Source: Ciona savignyi (Eukaryota > Chordata > Ascidiacea > Phlebobranchia > Cionidae). From it: DNA of 64,000 bases. The notes under the pieces are model-generated. The model was not told the DNA's origin. It saw only the letters and a list, made by a program, of their open reading frames with translations, and made no database searches. Position numbers and translations under genes: made by a program. The stretch lies in contig CH002711.1 of assembly GCA_000149265.1 (NCBI GenBank), positions 1,376,900 to 1,440,899 on the forward strand, read 5' to 3'. Below, piece by piece: positions 62,161-64,000 of the stretch (its first letter is position 1; each line of letters starts with the position of its first letter).

Positions 62161-64000
62161 ATGATAGAGTTTAGCGCGAAGATGTTTATAAAGGCCATGT
62201 TTGATATCCCATTTGTTATGACAGGAGCCAATCCAGATAAGTACAGTGATGAGTACAAGTGCTCTCTACTCAGCATAGCCATCACCCAACGGAATGAAGA
62301 CATGGTGAGAATTTATCAGATTTAACGGTCAATATTTGAAGTCTGGGCGTACTTAAGTCCAAGGGGTGTTAGAGTGTCCTACATTTTAAGGGGCTCTACA
62401 TATATTTGAACATTAGTGTGAATACATTAGCGCCGGTATGCTGGGGCTTGTTTTATTTAAACATCTAAACATTTCTGTACGGTATGTGTTGTATATTTTC
62501 CATTGCATTTATTAGTGATATTTTTATAAAAAAAAAGTTTTTATCATATATAATTTTTTTTTAAATCTGTAAAATATATGACATGTATTTGTTGTACCTT
62601 TTCATTGCGGATATTGGTAATGTTTATATATAAAAATAAAATATTCACTGTAGTATTTTGGGTTTAAATATCTCAAATGAATTTTGTAATCAGTGTAATG
62701 TGTACATATAAAATGGTCCAGTCCCCCCACGACACACTGGTTGTTACGAATATAACCGATTTTGTATTATTAGCTATTAGTTATAAACTTTAATTTGAAC
62801 TATGTGGGACTACTTTTGTCAAGTACAATTTTTCCATGGGGCAAAATACTGTAGATAACAGCATTACTACTTTAATTACAGGTGCGCCTTATGTTAAAAG
62901 CTGGGGCATCAACCAGTCAGAACATATGGTATGCCCATCATGGCTGCAAGCCGAGCTCGTACGAATACCCACTGCATATCGCTGTGTTCCAAGGCAGTAT
63001 GGGGATTGTTAAGGTAAAAGTAACTCCTAATAACATAGATTGGTGAGGAAAGTTAAATTTGTACTTTTATAATGAAGATGACTTAAATTAGTAATATTAG
63101 TAATAATAAAAAAAACACACAATGAGGAAAGATATTCCAGAATGAACATCCCTAAGTGATGCCTTGCCAAATACACAATATGTCTAAGAACAACTAACTC
63201 TTAAGATATCAGCATTAGCTTGGGAATTTGTGCAAGCAATTTTCAGCACTATTCCTATTTTTATTGTTATATTACACTGTATGTTATTATGTATCCACTG
63301 TTCATGTATGGGTAGGGGTAAAGCTGAATACTGGATCACTAATATGTTATGTCATTCAAGATCATTAATTTCAAAACCTAAAATATACATCAGCCTTACG
63401 AGTGTGTTTTCTACCTAACATAGATTTAGGTTATCACATCTGTGTAAGTTGTATCACATAAAATGAGACATTCAAATTAATTAAAAATTTTATTTGTCTC
63501 GGAAGTGTGTATTATTTGTTCATTTAATCAGTTTTAATGTAGGCATTAGTTGAACACGGTGCAAACGTTGATATTGGGCAAGATTCGAAGATAGGAACTC
63601 CACTTCACCTAGCCGCAAAACAAGGCCACAGAGAGGTAAGGGTTGGCAATGCTAACAATCAAATTTTCTACCTTTTAGCTATTCAGCCATCTGAAAAACT
63701 AAAATTAATATTTTTTTTTATCTTTTTGTCACAATATTGATCAATATATTCTCAATTAATCTGTTTTCTTAATACATTTCCTCTATCATTCCTTTATATA
63801 TGTTTAATTTTTCTGATGTTTCGGATTATTTTTTTTTTATTTATGGGTTATTCTAACATACTAATTGTTAAATATTTCTGGCATATTGATCAAATAAAAA
63901 TTTAAATTCCATCGTGTTTTGAAGGTCACATCGTACTTGCTTAGCAAGAACGCCGATATCATTTCAATTGATCGAAACCTCAACACGCCACTGCACATTG
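62161..64000 (+). CDS. Ankyrin-repeat protein, N-terminal exons (cut by window end)
   Basis: Exons 62161-62304 (ATG), 62882-63013, 63543-63635 and 63925 to the window end, all phase 0. The first encodes MIEFSAKMFIKAMFDIPFVM and KCSLLSIAITQRNEDM; the next three carry ankyrin repeats with the usual signatures: VRLMLKAGAS, YPLHIAVFQGSMGIVK, ALVEHGANVD, TPLHLAAKQGHRE, SYLLSKNADII and NTPLHI. The window stops in the middle of a repeat. The one-repeat-per-exon phase-0 layout favours repeat gain and loss. It could be an ASB-type (SOCS box) or other ankyrin protein; the diagnostic C-terminus is not in view. Confidence 0.8.

Overview
This is an AT-rich animal nuclear window with multi-exon genes, short exons, compact introns and GT-AG splicing. 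The protein families and two strongly divergent haplotypes fit an invertebrate deuterostome, most plausibly an ascidian such as Ciona. The species is inferred; nothing in the sequence names it. Exons were called by hand from splice sites, reading phase and remembered family alignments.

The main structural feature is a copy of about 22-24 kb present twice in direct orientation: copy A about 1,196-25,110 and copy B 25,227-47,335, separated by exactly 100 Ns. Copy A carries the last exon of an unidentified gene, the 3' two-thirds of the AP-3 beta adaptin gene (AP3B, minus strand) and three nested plus-strand genes. Copy B repeats all of this and then continues into AP3B exons 1-8, which occur once. 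The 5' part of the unidentified gene's last exon also occurs once, to the left. The copies differ by SNPs, tandem-repeat length, a 1.9-kb insertion and a SINE head. This is what two unmerged haplotype contigs laid end to end would look like, so the true locus probably has one AP3B and three nested genes.

The most interesting content lies in the large intron 8 of AP3B, on the opposite strand: three paralogous genes for small secreted pro-proteins (called L1, L2 and L3 here). Each has a signal peptide, a pro-domain with a conserved cysteine pair, a furin-type basic site, and a mature domain of about 92-103 residues with the spacing C-x40-C-x9/10-C-x29/31-C. Fold pattern, pro-protein layout and short motifs suggest a neurotrophin/Spaetzle-like cystine-knot cytokine family with a reduced knot. 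Their last intron is at the same place and phase in all three, so they arose by tandem duplication.

Right of AP3B the order is ERGIC2 (minus, with one in-frame TGA), a THAP zinc-finger gene (plus), the C-terminal exons of a MYBBP1A-like nucleolar gene (minus), a weak small plus-strand candidate, and the start of an ankyrin-repeat gene (plus) cut by the window end. The rest is introns, intergenic DNA, SINE-like repeats, minisatellites, palindromes and two 100-N gaps, one of which removes part of AP3B exon 7.
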